Origin: an uncultured bacterium
Lineage (GTDB): Bacteria > Planctomycetota > Phycisphaerae > Phycisphaerales > SM1A02
Length of the DNA stretch: 50,487 bases
Assembly (NCBI GenBank): GCA_903898755.1
Contig: CAIUGT010000012.1
Location: forward strand, 1 to 50,487
Direction: 5' to 3'
The position numbers and the translations under genes are program-made. Position 1 is the stretch's first letter, and every line of letters starts with the position of its first letter. The notes beneath the pieces are model-generated. The model was not told where the DNA came from. It ran no database searches and saw nothing but the letters and a program-made list of their open reading frames with translations. Of this stretch, positions 10,290 to 18,542 are shown one piece after another.

Positions 10290-10598
10290 TTAAAGCGCGT
10301 TCGCAAGTTCTGCGGGCACAACACCTTGTTCACGCATCAAGCGACCTGGCTTGAAGCGCACTGAGCGCTTGGCAGGCACCTTGACAGGGACAAGTGTCTT
10401 TGGATTTTGCGCCATGCGCGGCGCGCGTTGACGAACTTCAAACACTCCGAAGTCGCGGAACTCTAGTCGGTTGCCTTGATTCAATTCTTCAATGACCGCG
10501 TCCAAAAATGCCTGAACAATTTTTCGAGTCTCGCCACGATCCGCGCCAGTTTTTTGAGCGACTTGTTCAACCAATTCTTTTTTCGTGATCGTGGTCAT
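10290..10598 (-). CDS. HU/IHF-family DNA-binding protein
   Basis: Small nucleoid protein that bends and compacts DNA as a dimer. The 102 residues show the HU pattern: TKKELVEQVAQKTGADRGET, then a helix ending in IEELNQGNRLEFRDFGVFEV, the beta-arm with RAPRMAQNPKTLVPV, and VRFKPGRLM. ATG 10598 is chosen because GGAGA lies about ten bases upstream. The frame extends to a TTG at 10652 without support. A short tail (EQGVVPAELANAL) extends past the HU core. It precedes dnaB and may be co-transcribed with it. Confidence 0.92.
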   Translation of the reverse strand: MTTITKKELVEQVAQKTGADRGETRKIVQAFLDAVIEELNQGNRLEFRDFGVFEVRQRAPRMAQNPKTLVPVKVPAKRSVRFKPGRLMREQGVVPAELANAL

Positions 10599-10710
10599 CT
10601 TTGAAGTGTCTCCAAAATTATTTTTCAAGGGGAACATAAAACTTATTTCCAACGCTTCACAGTATGGTCAAGAAGACGGGTCCGCGTCAAGAGCAAATAT
10701 CATCAACGAT

Positions 10711-12234
10711 TTATGAGCGAGTTGTCCCCGCGTGTTGTCCACGGATGCGATGAATAGCGTTTGTAGTGCTTAAACCCGCACGCAAACCCAAAATGTGCAA
10801 AGTTGCATTTATTTTCTTGACAACTCCCATTTCAGGTATTTGTTCCGGTTGATAATCCCCGCCCTTGGCGTAGACATGAGGACGCGCCGCCAACAGTGTT
10901 GCGTCCGCGGTGGACTCATCAAACCAAGTGACAAAATCCACGCACTCAAGCGCCTCGACCACTTCAAGTCGTTGCTCTAGCGGAAACACTGGGCGATCTT
11001 CGCCTTTCAGTTTGCGAACACTGGCGTCGCCATTGAGCGCCACCACCAAACAATCGCCAAGAGACTTGGCCTCGCGCAAACTGGCCACATGCCCCGCATG
11101 TAAAACATCAAAGCAACCGTTTGTGAAAATAATTTTCTGTCCCGCCGAACGCCGCGCATCCATCTCCAGCGCAAGGTCCGCGCGATTGCGAATTTTGCCC
11201 GCGAGATGTCCAGCCTGCAACAACACTTGTTTGTGAATTTGCGCCAGAGGAATGGGCTTGGCTCCAAAAACTTCCACTTCAAGTCCCGCGGCCACATTTG
11301 CAAGTTGAACGGCCTCAAGCCAAGAAAATCCGTTGCACAACGCGCCAGCGAGCGCCGCCAAAACCATGTCGCCAGCGCCGGTCACGTCATAGACCTTGCG
11401 GGCCAATGTTGGAACATGCACGGGTTGCGCCGCGGGCATGCCCAGTAGTGCGCCGTGGCGATCAAGCGTTAACACAATCGCCTCAAGATCAAGCTGCGCA
11501 ATCAATTGCTCAGATATCGCGCGCAGAACTGGCTCATCAAAACCAGAATTCGCGCGCACGCCAGTGGCTTGCTCGGCTTCACTGCGATTTGGCGTGATGG
11601 CGGTCGCGCCTTTGTACTTGGCGTAGTCGTTGATGGCAGCGGGATCCACCAGAAGTTTTTTATTCGCCGCGCGGCAACGCTTGATCAACTCGGCGCACAA
11701 CGCCGGCGTGCACACGCCCTTCGCGTAATCCTCCAAGCACACAATGTCGCAATTGGGCAGCGCATCATCAATGGCCGCCAGTAACCGCTCGGCAATGTCC
11801 GCGGAAATTGGCTCGCGACTTTCCATATCAAGGCGAAACATTTTTTGCGGATGACGATGCTGCGCCAATCCAATCAAACTTTTTTTCACGGTGGTTGGCC
11901 GCGACGCGTCCTGCACCAGATGCTTGGAATCGCAACCGCCAACCTTCAACAATTCACGCAGCGACTTTGCCTCCGCGTCCGCGCCCGTCACGCCAACGCA
12001 TTGCACCGTTGCGCCCAAAGCCGCCGCGCACAACGCAACATTGCTGGCGCCGCCGGCGGTTTCCTCCAGGTCTTGCGCGCCGCGGCTTAACAACACGGGC
12101 ACTGGCGCGTCGGGGCTCAATCGCTCAGCGGCTCCGAAGAGCGCTTGATCAAGCATGAAATCACCAATCACCAGAACGCGGAATGCTTTCCACGCTGCCA
12201 TTTTCACGACCAAACCTTCGGTTGAGAAACTCAT
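10711..12234 (-). CDS. hldE: Bifunctional heptose-7-phosphate kinase / heptose-1-phosphate adenylyltransferase
   Basis: Makes ADP-activated heptose for the lipopolysaccharide inner core, with two activities in one chain. The first ~320 residues are a ribokinase-family domain: GGASNVALCAAALGA near the N-terminus and the catalytic DVTGAGDMVLAALAGAL. The last ~150 residues are a cytidylyltransferase-like domain with FTNGCFDVLHAGHVASL. The 507-residue length from ATG 12234 fits the fused enzyme. The frame opens further upstream, but that would overlap lpxK. It starts ten bases after the lpxK stop, so the two form an envelope-lipid operon. Confidence 0.94.
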   Translation of the reverse strand: MSFSTEGLVVKMAAWKAFRVLVIGDFMLDQALFGAAERLSPDAPVPVLLSRGAQDLEETAGGASNVALCAAALGATVQCVGVTGADAEAKSLRELLKVGGCDSKHLVQDASRPTTVKKSLIGLAQHRHPQKMFRLDMESREPISADIAERLLAAIDDALPNCDIVCLEDYAKGVCTPALCAELIKRCRAANKKLLVDPAAINDYAKYKGATAITPNRSEAEQATGVRANSGFDEPVLRAISEQLIAQLDLEAIVLTLDRHGALLGMPAAQPVHVPTLARKVYDVTGAGDMVLAALAGALCNGFSWLEAVQLANVAAGLEVEVFGAKPIPLAQIHKQVLLQAGHLAGKIRNRADLALEMDARRSAGQKIIFTNGCFDVLHAGHVASLREAKSLGDCLVVALNGDASVRKLKGEDRPVFPLEQRLEVVEALECVDFVTWFDESTADATLLAARPHVYAKGGDYQPEQIPEMGVVKKINATLHILGLRAGLSTTNAIHRIRGQHAGTTRS

Positions 12235-12244
12235 GACACGCAGT

Positions 12245-13267
12245 CTAGCGATGACAGCGGCTTTGCCCCACGCGCACCGCGCGCGCCAATTGCTCTTGCA
12301 CCAGGCTTTCACCCTGCAAAAATTCAATCGCTAAACGCGGACGCACCAAGGGCAACTCGCTCTTCACACCCAACGGCGCAATCTTCATCCAATCTTTTGG
12401 CGTGACAATCACGGCCTCCGCGCCGGCTTCTTGCGCCCGCAGCAGCAAGCGCGCCACTTTCGGAGCGTCCCAACGCGCGTGATCCATTAAACGCGGAACA
12501 TCCACCACGGCGGCGGCCACCGATTCAGTTTGCTCAACAATGGCCCGCGGATTTCCGGTGCCCGCCCATACCGCAACGCGCTTGCGCCGCAACCATGCAA
12601 CTTCATGCACCGCGCCTGCGTCAATTCCTTCAAGACCAGTCCACGCATGGCGGCACCACGCCAGCGGCGCTTGTCCATGCAGCTTCAAAATCTGATCCGC
12701 CAACTCATCATCCACTTTCAAAGCGCGCGTCACAATGACTCCGCTTGCGCGACGCAGAGAAGATGCCGGCTCACGCAACCAGCCAAGCGGAAGAAGTCCG
12801 TCATCCAGCGCGGGTCGCGTGGCGTCGATCAAAACCAAATCACAATCGCGGCGCAATTGCCGATGTTGAAATCCATCATCAAGAACAACCAAGTCGCACG
12901 AAGGATTTTTCACGCGCGTCGCCGCAATGCGCCGAGCGCGATCGGCGCCAACCGCGACAATAATGCCGGGCAAGGCCGTTCGATGTTCCAACACTTCGTC
13001 TGCTGTTTCACCGCCTTTATGCCCGCGCAACGCAATCATGGGCGCGTGCCCACCAGCCTGCAGCGTCCGCACAATCCACTGCGTCACTGGAGTTTTTCCA
13101 GTTCCACCCGCGGTGATATTTCCAACGCTCATTACGGGCAATCCACAATCCATTGGAAGCTGTCGTTCCAAACGATTGCCACGCGCGCGAATCGCCGCGC
13201 CATACCCAACGCTTGCGGCGACCGCGAAAGGTTCCATCCAAGTTGGCAGCGGTCCGCTCATTGACAT
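12245..13267 (-). CDS. lpxK: Tetraacyldisaccharide 4'-kinase (lipid A biosynthesis)
   Basis: Phosphorylates the 4' position of the lipid A disaccharide precursor at the inner membrane. The key motif is the P-loop GNITAGGTGKTPVTQW (~49-64). It is followed by CDLVVLDDGFQHRQLRRDCD (DDGFQH conserved) and the family's PLGWLREPASSLRRA segment. The 340-residue length is normal. Two ATGs are possible, 13267 and 13261; the latter gives an ATGA overlap with the stop of maf. Its presence implies an outer membrane with lipid A. Confidence 0.94.
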   Translation of the reverse strand: MSMSGPLPTWMEPFAVAASVGYGAAIRARGNRLERQLPMDCGLPVMSVGNITAGGTGKTPVTQWIVRTLQAGGHAPMIALRGHKGGETADEVLEHRTALPGIIVAVGADRARRIAATRVKNPSCDLVVLDDGFQHRQLRRDCDLVLIDATRPALDDGLLPLGWLREPASSLRRASGVIVTRALKVDDELADQILKLHGQAPLAWCRHAWTGLEGIDAGAVHEVAWLRRKRVAVWAGTGNPRAIVEQTESVAAAVVDVPRLMDHARWDAPKVARLLLRAQEAGAEAVIVTPKDWMKIAPLGVKSELPLVRPRLAIEFLQGESLVQEQLARAVRVGQSRCHR

Positions 13268-13845
13268 TCTTTCTCAATTTGGAAAATCAGTTCTTTGACT
13301 CGGCGCCACGGAAGTCCGGCCACCGTATCTGGATCACCATCACAATGTATTCGCCATCCATCCGCCATTCGCTCGCCAATGTCGTAACCACCTGCGCGCC
13401 CTTGCCACAAATCACTCTCAATATAGTTGTGCAATATTTCCTGACCAACCGCTTCGATGGTCACATGAGCTTGATCGAAAAATGTCCACTGCCTCTGCTC
13501 ACACACAATGCACACGCCGGTCACCACGCGATGCGCTCCGCGAAACGCCAACTCCATCATGGATGCGGCCTCTAAACGACTACGCGGCTTGCCAACGGCG
13601 CGTCCGTCCATTTCACAAATTGTGTCGGCGGCCAAAATGAATTTGCCTTTGCAGCGCGGCGCGAATGTTTCCACAACAGATTGAGCCTTCAATTGTGCAA
13701 TTCGCATCGCGTTCTGCTCAACCACACCCTCGGGCGCTTCGGCGGCGTCATCAAAAGGAGCCTCAATTGCCTCAAATTCAACGCCCTCACGACGCAGAAT
13801 TCGCATTCGGTTCGCCGAACGGCTTGCCAAGACCAAAGATCTCAT
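13258..13845 (-). CDS. maf: Maf-family nucleoside triphosphate pyrophosphatase
   Basis: House-cleaning enzyme hydrolysing non-canonical or canonical NTPs to monophosphates, historically linked to septum inhibition. The 195 residues open with the signature LASRSANRMRILRREG and carry ILAADTICEMDGRAVGKP (the conserved D of the AADT motif), then RVVTGVCIV and GRAGGYDIGE. The ATG at 13845 is preferred over a TTG at 13860. It is the first gene of the maf-lpxK-hldE run and diverges from the kinase gene to its right. Confidence 0.93.
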   Translation of the reverse strand: MRSLVLASRSANRMRILRREGVEFEAIEAPFDDAAEAPEGVVEQNAMRIAQLKAQSVVETFAPRCKGKFILAADTICEMDGRAVGKPRSRLEAASMMELAFRGAHRVVTGVCIVCEQRQWTFFDQAHVTIEAVGQEILHNYIESDLWQGRAGGYDIGERMADGWRIHCDGDPDTVAGLPWRRVKELIFQIEKECQ

Positions 13846-13921
13846 GAATATGCATCCCAAATCATGGTTTCAACGGATGGTAGTCACACCCTGGCTCATT
13901 CCCTTGTTGAGTTGATAATAA

Positions 13922-15346
13922 ATGTCTGAAATACCATCCGTCGAAATTCCCCAATCACATTTCAAAGGACCCTCTGTATATAGTTGCAATCTCATCGCCG
14001 AGCGAACATTGACCGACCCAATTCCAAAACCAAACTTTCCAGATCCGGCTGGTCAATCCGGCTCCCCGAGTGGAACGTTCGCCTCCAGTGGAACTTCATC
14101 TCCCGGAGACAGCGCCGCGGGCAGGTCCAGCGGTGATACGGTTGTCGGACGTGTCGTTGTGGAACGCGGTTTGGCCACAAACGATGAAGTCGAAAAGTGC
14201 CGCGAACTTCTCAAGCGACTTCCGCCAGGCAGCCGTCTGAGCGACATCCTGATTCAAAAAGAAGTCATCACTCGCCGCCAATTCGCGCGCGTGCAACGCG
14301 AGTTGGAAAGCACGCGTCCACAGAAAGCAATTCCGGGCTATCAACGAATGCAGAAATTGGGTGCGGGTGCAATGGCCGAGGTTTTTCTGGCCAAACAACT
14401 TTCACTCGATCGCCTGGTTGCCATCAAAATTCTTCCGTTGAAATTTTCCAGCGATCCCAAATTTATTGAGCGCTTCTATAAGGAAGGCCGCGCGGCTGCA
14501 AAACTGAATGATCAGCACATCGTTGGCGCGCTGGATGTTGGCCAAGCTGGCGATCAACATTATTTTGTCATGGAGTACGTTGACGGAGAAACCGTGCACG
14601 ACCGCATTTTGCGTAAGCGACGCATTGGTGAGAAGGAGTCCGTGGAAATTGTCATGCAAGTCGCCAAGGCGCTCAAGCATGCGCATCAAATGGGTTTCAT
14701 TCATCGCGACATCAAACCCAAGAACATCATGATCAACAAGGCGGAGGTCGTGAAGCTTGCGGATCTTGGCCTAGCCCGCGCGCTGAGTGATCGCGAAGCG
14801 GCTGAAGCCGAGGCGGGCAAAGCCTTTGGAACTCCGTATTACATCAGTCCAGAGCAGGCCAAAGGCAAAACCGATATCGGTCCAACAGCGGACATTTACG
14901 GCCTTGGCGCGACTTTTTATCACATGATCACGGGCAAGGTTCCGTTTGAAGGCAAGAGCGCCGCGGATGTCATGCAAAAGCAAATTCGCGAACCACTTAT
15001 TCCGCCGGATCATGTTGTGTCTGAAATTTCATCAGGCGTGGCGTTGATTATTGAAATGATGATGGCGAAGGATCCGCGTGATCGCTACCAAAGCGCCGCG
15101 CAACTTTTGGAGGATCTTGAATCCGCGCACGATGGACACGATCCAATTCACGCACGCCCTTCGCACACGCTGGTTTCGTCGCTCGCGAAAACTTCCTCCG
15201 ACAGCGCGGATGCGCCATCGGAAGTTCGTCGATTCGAAGGTTCACCAAGCGCAATCCCCTGGAAATTCATTTTGATTGGCGGATTACTCTTGGCCAGCTT
15301 ATTGGCGAATCTGTTTTTCTACATGCGCCATGGACCGCCGAATTAA
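13922..15346 (+). CDS. Hanks-type serine/threonine protein kinase with an N-terminal GspE-N/MshEN-like segment and a C-terminal membrane anchor
   Basis: Membrane-tethered protein kinase. The catalytic domain (~138-400) has glycine loop LGAGAMAEVF (146-155), Lys169, Glu188, HRDIKPKN (261-268), DLG in place of DFG (281-283) and ISPEQ in place of APE. A membrane helix spans ~447-467 with only a few residues outside, so the enzyme faces the cytoplasm. Before it, residues 75-130 resemble two short helical repeats (GRVVVERGLATNDEV and SRLSDILIQKEVITRRQF) like those at the N-terminus of T2S ATPases. The first 70 residues are low-complexity Ser/Pro/Gly. No ribosome-binding site is visible. It diverges from maf. 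Confidence 0.92.
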   Translation: MSEIPSVEIPQSHFKGPSVYSCNLIAERTLTDPIPKPNFPDPAGQSGSPSGTFASSGTSSPGDSAAGRSSGDTVVGRVVVERGLATNDEVEKCRELLKRLPPGSRLSDILIQKEVITRRQFARVQRELESTRPQKAIPGYQRMQKLGAGAMAEVFLAKQLSLDRLVAIKILPLKFSSDPKFIERFYKEGRAAAKLNDQHIVGALDVGQAGDQHYFVMEYVDGETVHDRILRKRRIGEKESVEIVMQVAKALKHAHQMGFIHRDIKPKNIMINKAEVVKLADLGLARALSDREAAEAEAGKAFGTPYYISPEQAKGKTDIGPTADIYGLGATFYHMITGKVPFEGKSAADVMQKQIREPLIPPDHVVSEISSGVALIIEMMMAKDPRDRYQSAAQLLEDLESAHDGHDPIHARPSHTLVSSLAKTSSDSADAPSEVRRFEGSPSAIPWKFILIGGLLLASLLANLFFYMRHGPPN

Positions 15347-15372
15347 AAGCGGCGACGCCACGGCCATTTCAA

Positions 15373-15840
15373 TCAAGAACTTATTTCAGCGAGCAACTCC
15401 ACCTCAACACTGGCGCCAAGTGGCAATGCGATATTTCCAACCGCCGCACGAGCATGGCGGCCGGGTTCGCCAAAAATTTGCTGCAGCAATTCACTGGCAC
15501 CATTGGCAACCTTTGGCTGCTCTGTGAAACCAGCATCACTGCATACAAACACTCCAACACGAATAATTTTATGGATTCGATCCAATCCGCCCGCCGCATC
15601 AGCCAACACCGCGAGGCCATTCAGCACGCACTGCCGCGCCGCCGCGGCTGCCGCCTCTATTGATGTCTTGCTTGGAACAGAACCGGTGGCGATTAATTTC
15701 CCATCTTGAAATGGAAGCTGCCCGCTGACGTAAACAAGATTGCCCGTGCGCACAAATGGCACATAGGCCGCCACTGGCTTGGGGGCGGGCGGAAGAGTAA
15801 GTCCAAGAACCTTCAGACGATCGGATGGTGATTCATTCAT
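15373..15840 (-). CDS. RidA/YjgF-family protein (reactive enamine/imine deaminase)
   Basis: RidA-family proteins hydrolyse reactive 2-aminoacrylate and other imines from amino-acid metabolism; some members have other roles. The 155 residues from ATG 15840 carry the family core: PFVRTGNLVYVSGQLPFQDG, a helix SIEAAAAAARQCVLNGLAVL, and the C-terminal ARAAVGNIALPLGASVEVEL with the conserved Arg. An upstream in-frame extension to 15927 is unlikely to be translated. It converges on the kinase gene with a 26-base gap. Confidence 0.88.
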   Translation of the reverse strand: MNESPSDRLKVLGLTLPPAPKPVAAYVPFVRTGNLVYVSGQLPFQDGKLIATGSVPSKTSIEAAAAAARQCVLNGLAVLADAAGGLDRIHKIIRVGVFVCSDAGFTEQPKVANGASELLQQIFGEPGRHARAAVGNIALPLGASVEVELLAEISS

Positions 15841-16328
15841 TTTGGCATATTGGCGGAACCGAGGGGGTTTCGTCAACGAACGGAACCTTGTCAAGATCTT
15901 TATTTTTTCTTGACCAATTGGAATCATTTGGTAGTTTGTTTACTGATTGCTTCGTGCATATACCCGCCATCGGAAATTTCCGAGAGCAAATTGCACTCAT
16001 TTGGTTGGGAAACCAACCGTTCATCGGCTCGAAGCAGTCGACATCCTGAGTGGAAAGGCAATGAAGTGCTTATAGATGAACGCCACTGAGTCGCGTCCAT
16101 CTAAGCGAACATCGGCGCTCCTGAATTCAGGAATCGCTTGTTTTCAAGGCTCATTGCCCCCTTCCTACATAGATCGTTTTTATTTTCAAACCTATTCAAA
16201 TGGTTTTGAAATGGCACTTGTTTGAGATTTTGAATGAAAGGTTGCCAACGTAGGCCGCCATTCAAGTTTTCAGCCGACTGGCTCTTTGGAATTGGATTTG
16301 GACACACCCCCCTTTGGAGATTCACCCC
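15841..16328. other. 488-base intergenic region upstream of the prepilin-like genes
   Basis: No convincing gene was found; the short frames here lack ribosome-binding sites, codon character and recognisable motifs. It should hold the ridA promoter (left) and the prepilin promoter (right). A perfect 14-base palindrome lies at 16119-16132 (TCCTGAATTCAGGA). A weak promoter-like pair, TTGAAA (16206-16211) and TTGAAT (16230-16235) with an 18-base spacer, stands about 95 bases before the first prepilin ATG. A good ribosome-binding site GGAG sits at 16315-16318. Confidence 0.4.
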
Positions 16329-17357
16329 ATGCGTAAAAATCGCGGTTTCACCCTTATCGAACTCTTAGTCGTTATCTCAATCATTGCGCTTCTGATTGGT
16401 CTTCTGTTGCCCGCCCTTTCAAAGGCTCAGCAAAATGCCAAGGAAACCAAGGATATGGCGCAAATTAAGCAGGTCCATTCTGGAATGCTCATCTTTGCGA
16501 ACTCCGACAAGAAGGGTTCTTTGCCTATTCCAGGAATTGTGGATCGCAAAGGTACAACCCAAGGCGTGGGTGAAGAAGCCACGCAGGCGAACAATACTCG
16601 CTGCCTCTATTCGCTCATGATCGCCAAAGAATTCTTCAACCCCGATCTCGTGGCTGGTCCAACCGAAACCAATCCAGTTGTTGTGGAAATGGGCAAGTCT
16701 GGAACTCCAGCCTACGACATGACCAAATATCAACCTGCGAAGGACCAATATTGGGATTATGCCTTTGGAGACAAAGTCAGCATCACGCAGAATCAAATGA
16801 ATACGACTACTTCCATGGCAAAAACAGATTTTGCCCTTGGTTCTACACCCGTTCCACAATATTGCAACACTTCCTATGTTCACAACGCGTTGTGGGGAAT
16901 TCGCCGCGACACACAGTGGAAGAACACCGCCGATTCAACCAAGCCTTTAATGGGAACACGCGGACTTGATCCGGTGATTCAAAATAAGAAGGACGACAAG
17001 GCCGCGGACAACTATGCCCACAACTATGCAACGCAATTGATCGGGCCAAAGCAGGAATGGAACGGAAACATTTGTTTCGCCGACAATCACATGGAGCGTG
17101 TTCTGAGCTTCTACCCAGAAGGCGTGACCTATGAGTGCGGCGGCAATAATCCAACGCGCGACAATATTTTCGACGCGGATTTTCCAAGTGCAGCCACGGC
17201 AAAAACATCAACCAAGTGCAACAAGTATGGCGGCCAAAATGGAACAACCATTATGCCTTACTCGGCTGGTGACACCTGGATTGGAATGTTCTCCGCCAAA
17301 ATTGACGGCGACGCCGCCCTCATTGGCTTGCCTCTGTTTGATCCAATGGATAAGTGA
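16329..17357 (+). CDS. Prepilin-type N-terminal methylation-domain protein (planctomycete pilin-like), first of a tandem pair
   Basis: Pseudopilin-like protein with a class III signal: MRKNRGFTLIELLVV, cut after Gly by prepilin peptidase and N-methylated on Phe, followed by a ~20-residue hydrophobic helix. The large C-terminal domain is soluble and extracellular or periplasmic. It contains RRDTQWK (~198) and the CFADNH/YPEG region resembling the FxDGH end of planctomycete prepilin-like families. It is 342 residues, with GGAG nine bases before the ATG. The next gene is a clear paralogue. Whether they form filaments, are T2S substrates or sit on the surface is not visible. Confidence 0.88.
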   Translation: MRKNRGFTLIELLVVISIIALLIGLLLPALSKAQQNAKETKDMAQIKQVHSGMLIFANSDKKGSLPIPGIVDRKGTTQGVGEEATQANNTRCLYSLMIAKEFFNPDLVAGPTETNPVVVEMGKSGTPAYDMTKYQPAKDQYWDYAFGDKVSITQNQMNTTTSMAKTDFALGSTPVPQYCNTSYVHNALWGIRRDTQWKNTADSTKPLMGTRGLDPVIQNKKDDKAADNYAHNYATQLIGPKQEWNGNICFADNHMERVLSFYPEGVTYECGGNNPTRDNIFDADFPSAATAKTSTKCNKYGGQNGTTIMPYSAGDTWIGMFSAKIDGDAALIGLPLFDPMDK

Positions 17358-17423
17358 TTTTCAATGCGTACACACACACCATCATTTCAAAACTTTTCAA
17401 ACCCCCTATTCGAGAAACCCACT

Positions 17424-18395
17424 ATGAAAAATAAAAATGGATTCACCCTGATTGAATTACTCGTTGTTATGGCGATTATCGCGCTGTTGCTCGGACTCCT
17501 TTTGCCCGCGCTTGCCAAGGCTCGTAACACAGCCCGACAAGTCAAGGATGCGACTCAAATTAAACAGGTCCACACTGCGTGGTTCACCAAAGGAACAGAC
17601 AGTCCACGTGGCGTCTTTCCACTTCCTGGTGAAATCAACCGCCTTGGTTCGCTTCCAGGACGCGGCGACGAAGATGAGTTGAAGAACAGCCACGCCAATT
17701 TGTTCGCGGCGTGCATTGCTCAGCAATTTATTGGGCCTGCAATTTTGATTAGCCCCTCAGAGTCTTCCAGCAATATCGCGGTGTGTTCGAACTATGACTA
17801 CACCAAGTACAAGCCTGCTCAGGATATTTACTGGGACGGCGACATGGCTAATGCAACTTCTGGAAACTCGGGCGTGACAGGCACACGTAATTTCAACACC
17901 GATCTGACTAAAATTTCCGCGACAAGTTACGCCACAATGCCATTGACTCCACGATCAACCACATCGAAAGTTTCAAACCGTCGCGATACGCAATGGAAAG
18001 TTGGAGCGACTGGTGGAAGTAAATTTCCGATCACTGGAAATCGCGGCGTAAAGGATGGGTTGATGACAGGCGCGGAGTCAGATGCCCTGTCTTACACCAA
18101 CTCAAACACTCTGAAGATTCACGGCGCCGTGAATCAATGGGAAGGCTGGGTTTGCTTCAATGACGGTCACGCCACTTTTGCCAACGGATTTTGGCCAGAA
18201 GGAATGAACTGCGTTGTCAACGGAGATCCTGAAAAATCCTGCGCGCCTGGAACCACCAAAATGGGCCTGGACAATATCTTCAAAAGCAATGACACGGAAG
18301 GCAACACTGACGCCTATCTGTGCGTGGTGAAGAAAATTGAAGGAACAGCCACGACTGGATTCAAAGTAACCGATGAGGCTTTGAACTGGGACTAA
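17424..18395 (+). CDS. Prepilin-type N-terminal methylation-domain protein, second of a tandem pair
   Basis: Paralogue of the preceding gene, 323 residues from ATG 17424. It has the same class III signal (MKNKNGFTLIELLVVMAI) and helix, the shared NRRDTQWK stretch, and the ending WEGWVCFNDGH followed by FWPEGMNC and LDNIF, which matches the first protein position by position. It differs in the middle of the soluble domain, consistent with duplication and divergence. An in-frame ATG at 17364 would add 20 residues ahead of the signal and is unlikely. A strong terminator follows. Confidence 0.88.
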   Translation: MKNKNGFTLIELLVVMAIIALLLGLLLPALAKARNTARQVKDATQIKQVHTAWFTKGTDSPRGVFPLPGEINRLGSLPGRGDEDELKNSHANLFAACIAQQFIGPAILISPSESSSNIAVCSNYDYTKYKPAQDIYWDGDMANATSGNSGVTGTRNFNTDLTKISATSYATMPLTPRSTTSKVSNRRDTQWKVGATGGSKFPITGNRGVKDGLMTGAESDALSYTNSNTLKIHGAVNQWEGWVCFNDGHATFANGFWPEGMNCVVNGDPEKSCAPGTTKMGLDNIFKSNDTEGNTDAYLCVVKKIEGTATTGFKVTDEALNWD

Positions 18396-18434
18396 ATTTA
18401 GAACTCTATTTCCAAGTTCATCCATGAACATGAC

Positions 18435-18471
18435 CAGAAGACCGATCACACGATCGGTCTTCTGCTTTTTT
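18435..18471 (+). terminator. Strong rho-independent terminator after the prepilin pair
   Basis: A perfect 13-base stem, CAGAAGACCGATC (18435-18447) and its complement GATCGGTCTTCTG (18452-18464), has a four-base loop ACAC. One C and six T follow. It lies 40 bases past the second prepilin stop and insulates the nfeD operon. Confidence 0.93.
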
Positions 18472-18542
18472 AAGAATTCATTGCCAATATTCAAGATCAC
18501 AATTTTTTAAAGCGCCAGTTGAGAAAGAACTAGAATCAAATT

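Noticed and set aside
12530-13264. 244-codon plus-strand frame opposite lpxK
   Set aside because: LpxK motifs are unambiguous on the minus strand; the opposite product is basic, His/Arg-rich and featureless.
16101-16325. 74-codon minus-strand frame upstream of the prepilin genes
   Set aside because: It has no ribosome-binding site, composition or motif support, and it overlaps the prepilin ribosome-binding site.
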